Source: Planctomycetota bacterium (GTDB lineage Bacteria > Planctomycetota > Phycisphaerae > Phycisphaerales > UBA1924). Taken from it: a stretch of 64,000 nt of DNA. Each line of letters starts with the position of its first letter. Within the stretch, counting starts at the first letter, position 1. Under the pieces are notes generated by a model. It was not told the origin of the DNA. It made no database searches and saw nothing but the letters and a program-made list of their open reading frames with translations. Shown here in pieces: positions 18,238-26,023 of this stretch. The stretch spans positions 1 through 64,000 of the forward strand of contig RFGH01000079.1 of the NCBI GenBank assembly GCA_003696675.1, in the 5' to 3' direction. The translations under genes and the position numbers were made by a program.

Positions 18238-19289
18238 GCGTGCGTCTGGCTGTTTCGGCGCTGGCGTGCGTGCTGACGGTGGGCGGGCCTGTCTCGGCGC
18301 AGCCTTCGACGGCGCAGAACAACGCCGCGGAGGGCGAGATCACGCCCGAGTTGGAGCGTGCGGTGAGCGCGGGGCTGCGTGCCATCGCCGAGTCGCAGGG
18401 CGAGGACGGCGCGTGGGAGGCGGGCCGCTTCGGCAAGAATGTGGCGATCACGGCGTTGGCGTGCATCGCGTTGATGGCCGACGGAAATCTGCCGGGGCGA
18501 GGCGTGTACGGGCAGCAGGTCGAGCGCGGGCTGGACTTCATCCTGGCGAACTCGACGGAGAACGGGCTGCTGGCGGCCGACGCGGCGAACGGGCCGATGT
18601 ACGGGCACGGGTTCGCCACGCTGTTCCTGGGCGAGGTCTACGGCATGACGCGGGGCGGGCCGGACACCGCCCGTGCCCGGCGCCTGCACGAGGCGCTCGT
18701 CCGCGCCGTGCGCCTGATCGAGCGCACGCAGAACGAGGAGGGCGGCTGGCGATACAACCCGGTGCCCTACGACGCGGATGTGTCGGTGACCATCTGCCAG
18801 ATCATGGCGCTGCGCAGCGCGCGGAACGCGGGCATCGAGGTGTCCTCCGTCGTGATCGACCGGGCGGTGGAGTATGTGCGCCGTTGCCAGAATCCCGACG
18901 GGGGGTTTAAGTATCAGTTGGAGAGCGGCGCGAGCGCGTGGCCGAGATCGGCAGCGGGCGTGGCGAGCTTGTTTTACGCGGGCATCTATACCGACGAGGC
19001 GATCGACCGCGGGCTGGACTACCTGGAGACGAGCGCGCTGCCGGGGCGTGCCAACCTGCAAAGCCGCGCCCATTACCACTACGGGCATTACTACGCGGTG
19101 CAGGCGATGTACCTGGCCGGGGGCGAGCGGTGGTCGCGGTGGTGGCAAGCCGTCCGAGAAGAAATGGTGTCCAGCCAGAACCCCGATGGCACCTGGACGG
19201 ATCGTTCGGTCGGGGATACCTACGCCACAGCGATGTGCCTGATTGTTCTTCAGATGCCCAAACGCTATCTGCCGATCTTCCAGAAGTGA
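18234..19289 (+). CDS. exported prenyltransferase/squalene-cyclase-fold repeat protein
   Basis: The 351-residue product starts with a signal peptide (VRLAVSALACVLTVGGPVSAQ) and then has alpha-alpha toroid repeats with QW-like motifs: SQGEDGAWEAG, RTQNEEGGWRYNP, RCQNPDGGFKY, SSQNPDGTWTD. This is the fold of squalene-hopene cyclases and prenyltransferases. The DxDD cyclase acid motif is not visible, and the protein is exported, so it is unlikely to cyclise squalene. Close relatives are a recurrent planctomycete family of unknown role; binding of a glycan or lipid is a guess. A paralogue lies at 31974-33152. The ATG overlaps the preceding stop and its TGA overlaps the next ATG by one base. Confidence 0.83.
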   Translation: MSVRLAVSALACVLTVGGPVSAQPSTAQNNAAEGEITPELERAVSAGLRAIAESQGEDGAWEAGRFGKNVAITALACIALMADGNLPGRGVYGQQVERGLDFILANSTENGLLAADAANGPMYGHGFATLFLGEVYGMTRGGPDTARARRLHEALVRAVRLIERTQNEEGGWRYNPVPYDADVSVTICQIMALRSARNAGIEVSSVVIDRAVEYVRRCQNPDGGFKYQLESGASAWPRSAAGVASLFYAGIYTDEAIDRGLDYLETSALPGRANLQSRAHYHYGHYYAVQAMYLAGGERWSRWWQAVREEMVSSQNPDGTWTDRSVGDTYATAMCLIVLQMPKRYLPIFQK

Positions 19290-20482
19290 TGCCCCGACGC
19301 CGACTCATCCCGGTGCTGATGGCCCTCGGGCTGGCGGGTGCGTCCCGCGCCGAGTTCGATGCTCGCGTGATGACCGACGATCTTGCGATCCGGCACACCC
19401 GCATCGTCGAGCTCAACGACACCACGCTGACGGTGCGCCACCTCGACGGCTCGACCGAGCGCATCCCCACCGAACGGCTCAGCGCGGCCGTCGCGACCGA
19501 ACAGGCCCGTCCTGCGTTGCCCGGAGAGGCTTCGTCGGGGGTTGTGTTCGTCGAACTGACCGACGGGCAGCGCCTGCTGGGCACGCTGGGCGTGTCCGAT
19601 GACCCGAACACCATCGTGCTGGAGGCGCGGGGGTTGGGCCGGGCACGCCTGCCGCTCGAGCGTGTCCGGCGGGTCGCACGCCCCGGCGCGGCGTGGCGCG
19701 TGGCGGACGAGCCGACCGACGCGGTGCTGCTGACCAACGGCGACCGGCTCACGGGCTTCGTCGCGTCGCTGGGCTCGGCGGTGACCATCGAGCCGGACGC
19801 CGGCCCGAACATCACCGTGCCCATGGACCGCGTGGCCGAGGTGCGTCTGGCCAACCCGTCAGAGCCGTCCCCCGGCACGCTGGTGGGCGACGACCGCGGC
19901 GTGGTGCTGCGCGCCCAGTCGCTGCGCGTCGCGTCCGACGGGGCGATGACGCTGACCACCCGCCCCGCGCCGCTGGGGCTTGAGTCCGGCGGTGAGGACA
20001 CCGTCGCCTACAACCCCGGGCGGGCACGCTTCGCGGGTCTGAGCGTGTCACGCGACGGCGGCGTGGTGGCGCTGGGCACGCTGGACCTGCCGCCCGTCAC
20101 GCCCACCGGCGGGCGTCGCTGGACACCCGACCCCGTCGTGCTCGACGCGTCCGACCCGTTCCTGGCACTGCCCGCGCTGCACCTGCCCGCGCCGGGCGAG
20201 CTGGTCTATCCCCTGCCACCCGGCGCCGACCGCTTCGCATGCGACCTGTCGGTCCGCCCGGGCGTGTGGACCGACTGCGTCGTGCGGATCGAGGCGATCG
20301 CCCCCGACGGCACGCGCACCACGCTGGGCACGCCCCGGCTCAACCGGGACAACGACGGAGCCGCCATCGAGTCCGACCTGCCCGCCCGGGCGGTGTCGCT
20401 GGTCATCACCGTTGACCCCGGCGAGCACGGCGCGGTGCAGGACGCGGTGACGATCGGTCAGCCGCGGCTCCGCGTGCGCTGA
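19289..20482 (+). CDS. exported hypothetical protein with NPCBM-like C-terminal domain
   Basis: The 397-residue protein starts MPRRRLIPVLMALGLAGASRAE, a signal peptide. Three short beta repeats of the type DGSTERIPTERL, LTDGQRLLGTLGV and LTNGDRLTGFVASLG follow, each resembling small SH3-like beta units. From about residue 300, FACDLSVRPGVWTDCVVRIEAIAPDG to SLVITVDPGEHG resembles the NPCBM/NEW2 carbohydrate-associated beta-sandwich; this match is by pattern only. The ATG overlaps the stop of the squalene-cyclase-fold gene (TGATG). It ends the seven-gene cluster and is followed by two hairpins that could stop transcription. Its G/C skew is weaker than in the earlier genes. Confidence 0.72.
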   Translation: MPRRRLIPVLMALGLAGASRAEFDARVMTDDLAIRHTRIVELNDTTLTVRHLDGSTERIPTERLSAAVATEQARPALPGEASSGVVFVELTDGQRLLGTLGVSDDPNTIVLEARGLGRARLPLERVRRVARPGAAWRVADEPTDAVLLTNGDRLTGFVASLGSAVTIEPDAGPNITVPMDRVAEVRLANPSEPSPGTLVGDDRGVVLRAQSLRVASDGAMTLTTRPAPLGLESGGEDTVAYNPGRARFAGLSVSRDGGVVALGTLDLPPVTPTGGRRWTPDPVVLDASDPFLALPALHLPAPGELVYPLPPGADRFACDLSVRPGVWTDCVVRIEAIAPDGTRTTLGTPRLNRDNDGAAIESDLPARAVSLVITVDPGEHGAVQDAVTIGQPRLRVR

Positions 20483-20544
20483 ACGCCCGACGAAGCCGAG
20501 CCGCGTGAGCGTCCCGTCGCGGTGGCGAACGCCCGCCGGCTCCC

Positions 20545-20593
20545 GATGACAAGAAGGTGGTCCCCACCCCCTGGGGACCACCTTCTTGTCATC
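20545..20593. repeat. palindrome 1: 22-base-pair perfect stem, CCCCC loop
   Basis: The left arm 20545-20566 pairs without mismatch with 20572-20593 around the loop CCCCC at 20567-20571. The arm contains the shared 17-mer GACAAGAAGGTGGTCCC. It lies between two convergent genes, so it may act as a bidirectional terminator, but there is no U-run on either side. The same 17-mer stem recurs in palindrome 2 (20704-20746). Confidence 0.95.
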
Positions 20594-20703
20594 TCCCCCT
20601 TCTTCAGGGTCTCCGATCTCGTTGTTTCCGCGCACATCGTGAACAATCCGGCGTGCGCGGAGAGCACAGCGCGTGCGCAGCAACCGTCCTCACACGCTAA
20701 AAG

Positions 20704-20746
20704 GACAAGAAGGTGGTCCCGCGGGGGGCGGGACCACCTTCTTGTC
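20704..20746. repeat. palindrome 2: 19-base-pair perfect stem, GGGGG loop
   Basis: The left arm 20704-20722 pairs perfectly with 20728-20746 around GGGGG at 20723-20727. The outer 17 pairs are identical to palindrome 1. Read on the minus strand it has a CCCCC loop, so the two copies point in opposite directions. The two pairs next to the loop differ from palindrome 1 on both arms at once (C-G to G-C and A-T to C-G), keeping the stem intact. It ends 17 bases from the stop codon of the minus-strand ATPase gene. Confidence 0.95.
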
Positions 20747-20762
20747 GTAGGTACGCGGCGGA

Positions 20763-22007
20763 TCACTCGGCCATGCGCCAGGTCCAGGGTGATTCGCGCC
20801 CCTGACCGGTGGACTTGACCGCCACAACGCCCATGCGCCGGCGGGCGCGCTTCAGCGCCCAGTCGCTGATGCCCAGCGTGGTCGCTTCAAAGTTGGCCAG
20901 CGACGCCGGCACCGGCCCTTTCTTCAGCAGCTCCCGCAGGAACCGCTCGGCCTCTTCCACCGCCGTCACCTGGTCCACGCTCTCGCTGCCGCCCTCGATC
21001 GTGTCCGCGTCGAGTGAGCACGACTCATCCAGCCAGCGGACGCGCCCGCGGTCGATGCGGTACACGCGGCTGGGCGCGTGCTGCCCGATGTTGTTCTTCA
21101 CCATGCTCACCACACGCTTCTCCGGGTTGTCGGGGTGCTTGGACACCGAGAACACCGTCCGCGCCGCGGCCGTGAAGGCGAGCGAGCCCATCGCCCGGTA
21201 GATCGCCTTCTTCTGGTTGTTCTGGTCCTTGTTGAGGTGGGTGACGCACACCACGGCCGCCCCGGTCCAAGCGGCCAGGCGGGCGAGGTCGGCCAGCACC
21301 GAGCGCACATCGGCGTTGTTGTGGGAATCGGTCGCGCCCAGGTAGGCGCTGATCGGGTCGATCACGATCAGGCCCAGGTTGCGGATGCGCCCCACCGTGT
21401 TGGCGAGGATCTGCATGTCCTCGTCCAGCCGGGCGAGCCGGCACGCCTTGCCCTCGGGGCGCAGCACGCCCTCAAGGATGCTCACGCGGGACAGGTCCGC
21501 GCCCATGGTCTCCAGACGCGGTCGGATGGTGTCGGCCGGGTCGTCCTCGGCGCTGAGGATCAGCGAGCGGGCGGGCACGCTGGGCTCCTCGGGCAGCTTG
21601 CCCACGCTCAGGCGGGCCGCGAGATCGAGCGTCAGGAACGACTTGCCCAGCCCGGGGTCGCCGGCGAGCAGCGTGAGCTTGCCCCGCGGGATCAGCCCGG
21701 GCTCGAGCCAGCGGATCGGCTGGGTCTCAAACTCCGATGCCGCCCGCGTGACCATCACAGGCCCGTCGGTCGGGTTGCGGTAGATCCGCCCGCCGTTCGA
21801 CGGGGCCGGCATGGACTCCTGCAGAGCGTCCGCGGGTGACGGCTCCGACGCGGGCGCTGTCTCGGGCTTGGTCTCGGGCTTGGTCTCGGGCGTGGATGCG
21901 GGCTTGGTCTCCGGCTTGGTGTCGGGTGTGCTCTCAGGCTGGGCGTCGGCGTTGGGCGACCGGCCGGTCTTGCGGGTGTTGCGAACGGGCTTGGTGATGG
22001 CGGCCAT
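20763..22007 (-). CDS. RecA-fold AAA ATPase, plasmid/phage RepA-like (AAA_25 type)
   Basis: The 414-residue protein has a low-complexity Pro/Thr/Lys/Glu N terminus (TKPETKPASTPETKPETKPE) over about 75 residues. A RecA-like ATPase core follows with Walker A LLAGDPGLGKSFLTLDLAARL near 120, Walker B LIVIDPISAYLG, and the VVCVTHLNKD sensor strand. The C-terminal VPASLANFEATTLGISDWALKRARRRMGV looks like a winged-helix or helix-turn-helix segment. Such proteins are known from phages, plasmids and planctomycete chromosomes, sometimes as RepA-like helicases. The start has AAGGAG seven bases upstream. No primase, integrase or capsid gene is near, so it is an orphan. It is bracketed by palindromes on its 3' side and nested inverted repeats on its 5' side. 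Confidence 0.8.
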   Translation of the reverse strand: MAAITKPVRNTRKTGRSPNADAQPESTPDTKPETKPASTPETKPETKPETAPASEPSPADALQESMPAPSNGGRIYRNPTDGPVMVTRAASEFETQPIRWLEPGLIPRGKLTLLAGDPGLGKSFLTLDLAARLSVGKLPEEPSVPARSLILSAEDDPADTIRPRLETMGADLSRVSILEGVLRPEGKACRLARLDEDMQILANTVGRIRNLGLIVIDPISAYLGATDSHNNADVRSVLADLARLAAWTGAAVVCVTHLNKDQNNQKKAIYRAMGSLAFTAAARTVFSVSKHPDNPEKRVVSMVKNNIGQHAPSRVYRIDRGRVRWLDESCSLDADTIEGGSESVDQVTAVEEAERFLRELLKKGPVPASLANFEATTLGISDWALKRARRRMGVVAVKSTGQGRESPWTWRMAE

Positions 22008-22082
22008 GGGGGCTCTCCTTCCGGGATCGGATGTGTGCGGGACGCGTCACCGCGACGCGTCCCCACCCGGAGGGGCGCCGAT

Positions 22083-22242
22083 GCACATTTGTGCGCGCTT
22101 TCGTGGTCTTGCGTGCGCGTAAGTGCCCGTTTTTTCGCGCCGCGTATAGAGGAAGGGAAAAAATTCTTTGTGTTTTTGGAGGGGGTGTCCGGGAAGGACC
22201 ACCCTTGTGCGCGCAAGGCGCGCCATGCGCGCACAAATGTGC
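22083..22242. repeat. 16-base perfect inverted repeat upstream of the ATPase gene
   Basis: GCACATTTGTGCGCGC at 22083-22098 recurs in reverse complement at 22227-22242. Each arm contains the near-palindrome GCACA-NN-TGTGC, which looks like an operator half-site pair. The 128 bases between the arms hold an A/T-rich stretch (22158-22180), rare in this window, which could be the promoter of the ATPase gene starting at 22007. Confidence 0.85.
22205..22236. repeat. 11-base inverted repeat nested in the same region
   Basis: TTGTGCGCGCA at 22205-22215 pairs perfectly with 22226-22236 around a ten-base centre that itself contains the palindrome GGCGCGCC. It overlaps the right arm of the 16-base inverted repeat, so the two structures cannot both form at once. 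Confidence 0.85.
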
Positions 22243-22245
22243 TCG

Positions 22246-22284
22246 CGAAAGCCGGCTCTCAGCCCCCCACGCGGCCGGCTTTCG
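22246..22284 (-). terminator. hairpin spanning the stop codon of the hydrolase/ATP-grasp fusion
   Basis: CGAAAGCCGGC at 22246-22256 pairs perfectly with 22274-22284, with a 17-base loop containing the stop codon (22259-22261) of the minus-strand fusion gene. The U-run after the stem is very short, so terminator activity is only likely, not clear. Confidence 0.45.
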
Positions 22285-24781
22285 GGCGGGCGAACTTCCA
22301 AGCGCCGATCACCCGGGCGACCTCCGCCCACGGCAGGCACGATCCTGTGCCGGTGTCCAAGCGGGCGATGCCCAGGGCGATCAGGCGGTCCCAATAGCCC
22401 CACAGCGTCCGCTGGGCACGGAAGATCGACCATGACGGGTCGTAGATGTTCGTCGGCTCACTCGTCACGCCGTTGAGCTCGATCACGCCCAGCCCCTCGC
22501 CCCGCTTGAGGTCGTCCTCGGATGCGCAGCGGATGTCGAACCGCCCGATGTCGAACCCACCCACGAACGAGCGGGCGATGCGGTCGATGCGTTCTTCCAG
22601 TTCCGGCGTGACAAGGTGCGCGCCGTCGGTGAACATGGCCCCTTGGGCATGGTTGCCCGCGTTGCCCAGCGAGACCGGCTCGCCCTCGGCGGGAACCTCG
22701 TGCAGCCGGTCCTTCAGGCGTTCGAGGAACACCGCCGCCTGCGCCCGGTGGCGCGGGTGGGCGAGGATCAGGCGGCGCAGCGTCCGCGTGCCGTCGCCCT
22801 GCACCACGGGCAGGGTCTTGCATGTCACCGCATAGATCCGCCCGTGCAGCCCCGCGTGCTCCGGATCGCGCAGGCTGGCCGGATCGCGGATCCAAACCAC
22901 GCCCACCTCTACCGGCCCGGGGTGGTACTTTTGCAGGATCACGGGCTCGTCGTGCCGGCGGAGATACGCACGCAGGTCGGCTTCGGCGTGCAGGAGTTTG
23001 ACGCCGCGTCCTCGCTCCCCCTGGTCGGGCTTGGCGATCACCGGATACCCCCCGAGGGCCGGGTCGCCCCCGATGATCTCACCGGCCGCGCGGATGCGAC
23101 GCTCGGTGTCGTCGTCCGAGGGGATCAGACGGGCGTGCAGCACCGCGGGGTCGGGCATGCGTTGCAGGATCTCGTGCTTCTTCTCCTCGGCGACGCCCCC
23201 GTCGCGGGCGTAGCCCGGATTCACAGCGGTGGGTGTCGCCCGCCCTTTCGACCGCAGGCACCACGGCACGAACCAGATGTAGCACGGCAGGTAGTGGGTC
23301 CACTGCGGCCAATATTCCTGCCGACGCAGGCGGGTCATCGCCCCCCGCAGCCGCATCCAGCCGGTCCAGCTCCATGCGTGCCGCAGCACGAACAGTGCGA
23401 TCCCGGTCAGCGACATCCCCGCGATCAGCCCGACAAGCCCCACGCGGTCGGTCCACCCCAGCGTCAACCGCCCGAACAGCAGCCACGCCAGCACGAACGC
23501 GACGAAGGTCCACCCCAGCGAGCGCACCCAGGCGAGCACGCTGGTGGGGCGGTCCAGCACGCCGGCCCGTGCACACCACCACGCCCGCCCGATCAGCAGA
23601 CCCAGCCCCGCCACGCCGAAGTCGATGAACCCCGTGCCCGCCAGCACGCCCGCGAGCACGATCGCGCCCAGCGGTTTCCACCGCGCCAGCAGCACGAAGC
23701 CCGGCACCGACAACCACCACGGGACCCCCCGCAGCCACCACGCGAAGGCGTGCACCGCCCGGGCCGTCGCCCCGCGCTCGGGCACGGGCGCCAGGTCGAT
23801 CACGCCTGTTTCGGGCGCCACGCCCGGGGTGTCGTGTCGGTCGAAGAACGGACGCATGGATGCGCCTGCTTGCTCCGCTTGCAGGAAGGGGATGAAGTGG
23901 CTCGCGTCGAGCATCACCAGCCGGGAGGTGCGGACCATGGCGTGGTGCGCCTCGGCCGCCCACGCCGGAACCAGGAAGTCGTGCCGCCCGTGCAGGATCA
24001 GCGTGGGCGTGTCCATCGCCCGCATGATGCCCTCGAGCGGCCTTTGGTCCGTGTCGTCGAAGAAGCCCAGGAACGCCCGTCGTTCGCTCATCGGCCCGAT
24101 CATGCCGAAGTGCGGGTACAGCGGCGCGCCCCACACCAGCAGTGCCTTGCCGATCTTGTACTTGAGGTGCTCGAAGGTGTAATCGCCCGAGCCTTCGCCC
24201 TTCTGGCTTCCCACGGCCGCCAGCATCGTCCACGACGCCACCCGCTCGGGCTGCGCCTCGATCATCCGCAGCCCAACCGCGCCGGAGTTCGACCAGCCCA
24301 CCAGGTGCGCCCGGTCCACGCCCAGGGCGTCCAGCACCCGCCACATCAGGTCCGCGTAGAAGTCCGACGAGTAGGTCTCGAACACCCGCCCGCGGCTCCA
24401 CGGCTCGGCCTGCGATGCGAAACCGGGCAGGTCCAGCCAGATCACCGGGCGTCCGTCGCGGTTGAGCTCGTATGCCAGCGCCTCGAACCCGTTGGCCGCT
24501 CCGGGCGAGCCGTGCATCAGCAGCACCGGCGGCGTGCCGCTGTTCAGATCGCCCGTGACGATCACCCAGTAGGGCAGCGGGTTGTCACGCACGGGAAGCC
24601 CGGTGGTGTCGACCATCACTTCCCGCCCGCCGCGTTCTTCGGCGTAGCGGACGCCCCGGACACGCCGCGCTTCATCGAGCCGCCAGTCCGCGATCAGCGA
24701 TGCGGCCAGCAGCAGCGCATAGATCCCGAGGGTCCACCAGGGGTGCCGGCGGGTCCAGGATCGGGGCGCTGGTTCAGTCAT
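22259..24781 (-). CDS. fusion: alpha/beta-hydrolase, membrane domain, ATP-grasp ligase-like domain
   Basis: An 840-residue protein with three parts. After a membrane helix (about 17-32) comes an alpha/beta-hydrolase at 70-310 with nucleophile elbow GWSNSG (Ser164), acid Asp268 in HGRHDFLVP and His295 in DASHFIPF, so the triad is complete. Residues 355-510 hold about five hydrophobic helices and the EYWPQWTHYLPCYIWFVPWC segment. From about 515 (TAVNPGYARDGGVAEEKKHEIL) to 830 is an ATP-grasp fold with YPVIAKPDQGERGRGV, PVILQKYHPGPVEVGVVW and FDIGRFDIRC leading to VIELNGVTSEPTNIYDP. The last motifs are those that bind Mg-ATP in D-Ala-D-Ala-ligase-like enzymes. The reaction is unknown; acylation plus ligation on a membrane substrate is conceivable. 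The ATG lies inside the end of rlmN. Confidence 0.85.
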   Translation of the reverse strand: MTEPAPRSWTRRHPWWTLGIYALLLAASLIADWRLDEARRVRGVRYAEERGGREVMVDTTGLPVRDNPLPYWVIVTGDLNSGTPPVLLMHGSPGAANGFEALAYELNRDGRPVIWLDLPGFASQAEPWSRGRVFETYSSDFYADLMWRVLDALGVDRAHLVGWSNSGAVGLRMIEAQPERVASWTMLAAVGSQKGEGSGDYTFEHLKYKIGKALLVWGAPLYPHFGMIGPMSERRAFLGFFDDTDQRPLEGIMRAMDTPTLILHGRHDFLVPAWAAEAHHAMVRTSRLVMLDASHFIPFLQAEQAGASMRPFFDRHDTPGVAPETGVIDLAPVPERGATARAVHAFAWWLRGVPWWLSVPGFVLLARWKPLGAIVLAGVLAGTGFIDFGVAGLGLLIGRAWWCARAGVLDRPTSVLAWVRSLGWTFVAFVLAWLLFGRLTLGWTDRVGLVGLIAGMSLTGIALFVLRHAWSWTGWMRLRGAMTRLRRQEYWPQWTHYLPCYIWFVPWCLRSKGRATPTAVNPGYARDGGVAEEKKHEILQRMPDPAVLHARLIPSDDDTERRIRAAGEIIGGDPALGGYPVIAKPDQGERGRGVKLLHAEADLRAYLRRHDEPVILQKYHPGPVEVGVVWIRDPASLRDPEHAGLHGRIYAVTCKTLPVVQGDGTRTLRRLILAHPRHRAQAAVFLERLKDRLHEVPAEGEPVSLGNAGNHAQGAMFTDGAHLVTPELEERIDRIARSFVGGFDIGRFDIRCASEDDLKRGEGLGVIELNGVTSEPTNIYDPSWSIFRAQRTLWGYWDRLIALGIARLDTGTGSCLPWAEVARVIGAWKFARPKAGRVGG

Positions 24782-26012
24782 CCGCGGTCTGGTTGTTGGA
24801 CGCGTCGATCTCGTGAGGCACGAAGCGCCGCCCGCGGATCTCCGCCGTGCCGAGCTGCCCGCACGCGGCCATCGTGCTGCGCCCCTTGGTCCGCCGACGC
24901 TTGGTGTACACGCCCAGTTCGTTCATCCGGGCAACGAACGCCTCGACCGATGGTTCCTCCGGCGCGGGCCAAGGCGAGTTCCGACGCGGGTTGTACGGGA
25001 TCACATTGAGCAGCCCCAGCGGGCTCTTGCCCTCCCGACGCGCGAAGGGGGCCATCCAGTCCGCCAGCTGCTCGGCGTGGTCGTCCCCGTCGTTCACGCC
25101 CGGGATCAGCACATACTCGAAAAGGATCTTGCGAGACCCCCGGGCGTGCATCAGGTCTTCCATCACCGCCCGCAGCTCGCCCATGTCCCACCGCTTGTTG
25201 ACCGGCATCAGCTCGTTCCGGACCGCGTCGTTGGGCGCATTGACGGACAGGGCGATGCCCAGCCGCTTCCATCCGGGCTGCTTGACGACCTCCACCAGTC
25301 GGCGAAGCCCGTCGACACGCCCGACGGTGGAGATGGTGATGTTGCTCATCGGCACCCGCGGGCCGTGGTGGTCGGTCAGGCAGGCGATCGCCCGGATCAC
25401 CGCGTCGAGGTTGTCCAGCGGCTCGCCCATGCCCATGAACACGATGTTGTCGATCTCGGCGCCCTCGACCCACCGCGCCGCCCACCACTGGGCCACGATC
25501 TCCGCCGGCGTCAGCGAGCGGATCAGGCCCATCTGGGCCGTCTCGCAGAACCCGCACCCCATCGCGCAGCCCACCTGGCTCGACACGCACAGCGTGTGCG
25601 TCTTCCGCCCGGTCCGTCCGACCATCGGGATGATGACCGACTCGATATCGAGGTGGCGCACCCGCTCGTCGTTGTTCAGCACGCCCAGCGGCACCCGGTC
25701 GGACGCCCTGCCCGAGACCGGCACGCCCAGTTGGCGGTCCAGACGCTGGCAGAACTTGACCGTGGTGCCCTCGCTGACTTCTTCCTCCAGCCGGCGCACG
25801 ATCGGGGCGACCCACGCGTCGAAACCCTCGGGCATGCCCGAGGCATCCCCCGCGAGGTAGAACGCCCGATAGCCCTCCATCGCCCGGGCGGGCTTCACGC
25901 CCCGCTCGGCGCACAGGGCGACGAACTCGTGGTGCGTCACCCCAAGGGGGCTGGGTCGAACCCCGGAGGGGGTCGGCGGGAGGGTCGGGCTGTCGATCCG
26001 GTCGTCTGGCAC
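24774..26012 (-). CDS. rlmN: dual-specificity 23S rRNA/tRNA adenine-C2 methyltransferase (radical SAM)
   Basis: RlmN methylates C2 of A2503 in 23S rRNA and of A37 in some tRNAs, using a radical SAM mechanism. The cluster motif is CAMGCGFC (spacing CxxxCxxC), followed by MGMGEPLDN, SNITISTVGR, IALSVNAPND, LFEYVLIPGVND and the C-terminal MAACGQLG, whose cysteine is the methyl-carrying residue in the family. GTG at 26012 gives 412 residues. I prefer it over an ATG at 26093 because a TACGAT hexamer lies five bases upstream, the arrangement seen for other genes here, and because the conserved region starts about 20 residues later. Its end overlaps the fusion-protein start by eight bases. Confidence 0.9.
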   Translation of the reverse strand: MPDDRIDSPTLPPTPSGVRPSPLGVTHHEFVALCAERGVKPARAMEGYRAFYLAGDASGMPEGFDAWVAPIVRRLEEEVSEGTTVKFCQRLDRQLGVPVSGRASDRVPLGVLNNDERVRHLDIESVIIPMVGRTGRKTHTLCVSSQVGCAMGCGFCETAQMGLIRSLTPAEIVAQWWAARWVEGAEIDNIVFMGMGEPLDNLDAVIRAIACLTDHHGPRVPMSNITISTVGRVDGLRRLVEVVKQPGWKRLGIALSVNAPNDAVRNELMPVNKRWDMGELRAVMEDLMHARGSRKILFEYVLIPGVNDGDDHAEQLADWMAPFARREGKSPLGLLNVIPYNPRRNSPWPAPEEPSVEAFVARMNELGVYTKRRRTKGRSTMAACGQLGTAEIRGRRFVPHEIDASNNQTADD

Positions 26013-26017
26013 ACGCC

Positions 26018-26023
26018 ATCGTA
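26018..26023 (-). promoter_or_regulatory. -10-like hexamer of rlmN (TACGAT)
   Basis: TACGAT on the minus strand, five bases before the GTG at 26012, with no Shine-Dalgarno. It supports the shorter rlmN start and a leaderless message. Confidence 0.4.

Noticed and set aside
18234-19289. Squalene-hopene cyclase role for the toroid-fold exported proteins
   Set aside because: Signal peptide present and no DxDD catalytic motif; hopanoid synthesis cannot be supported.
20522-20818. Short open frames reading RRWSPPPGDHLLV on both strands
   Set aside because: These arise from the palindromic arms; no ribosome-binding site or conserved protein character.
21835-21975. Repeated CTCGGGCTTGGT units on the plus strand near the ATPase start
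   Set aside because: They code the Thr-Lys-Pro-Glu repeats of the ATPase N terminus on the minus strand and are not a separate DNA element.
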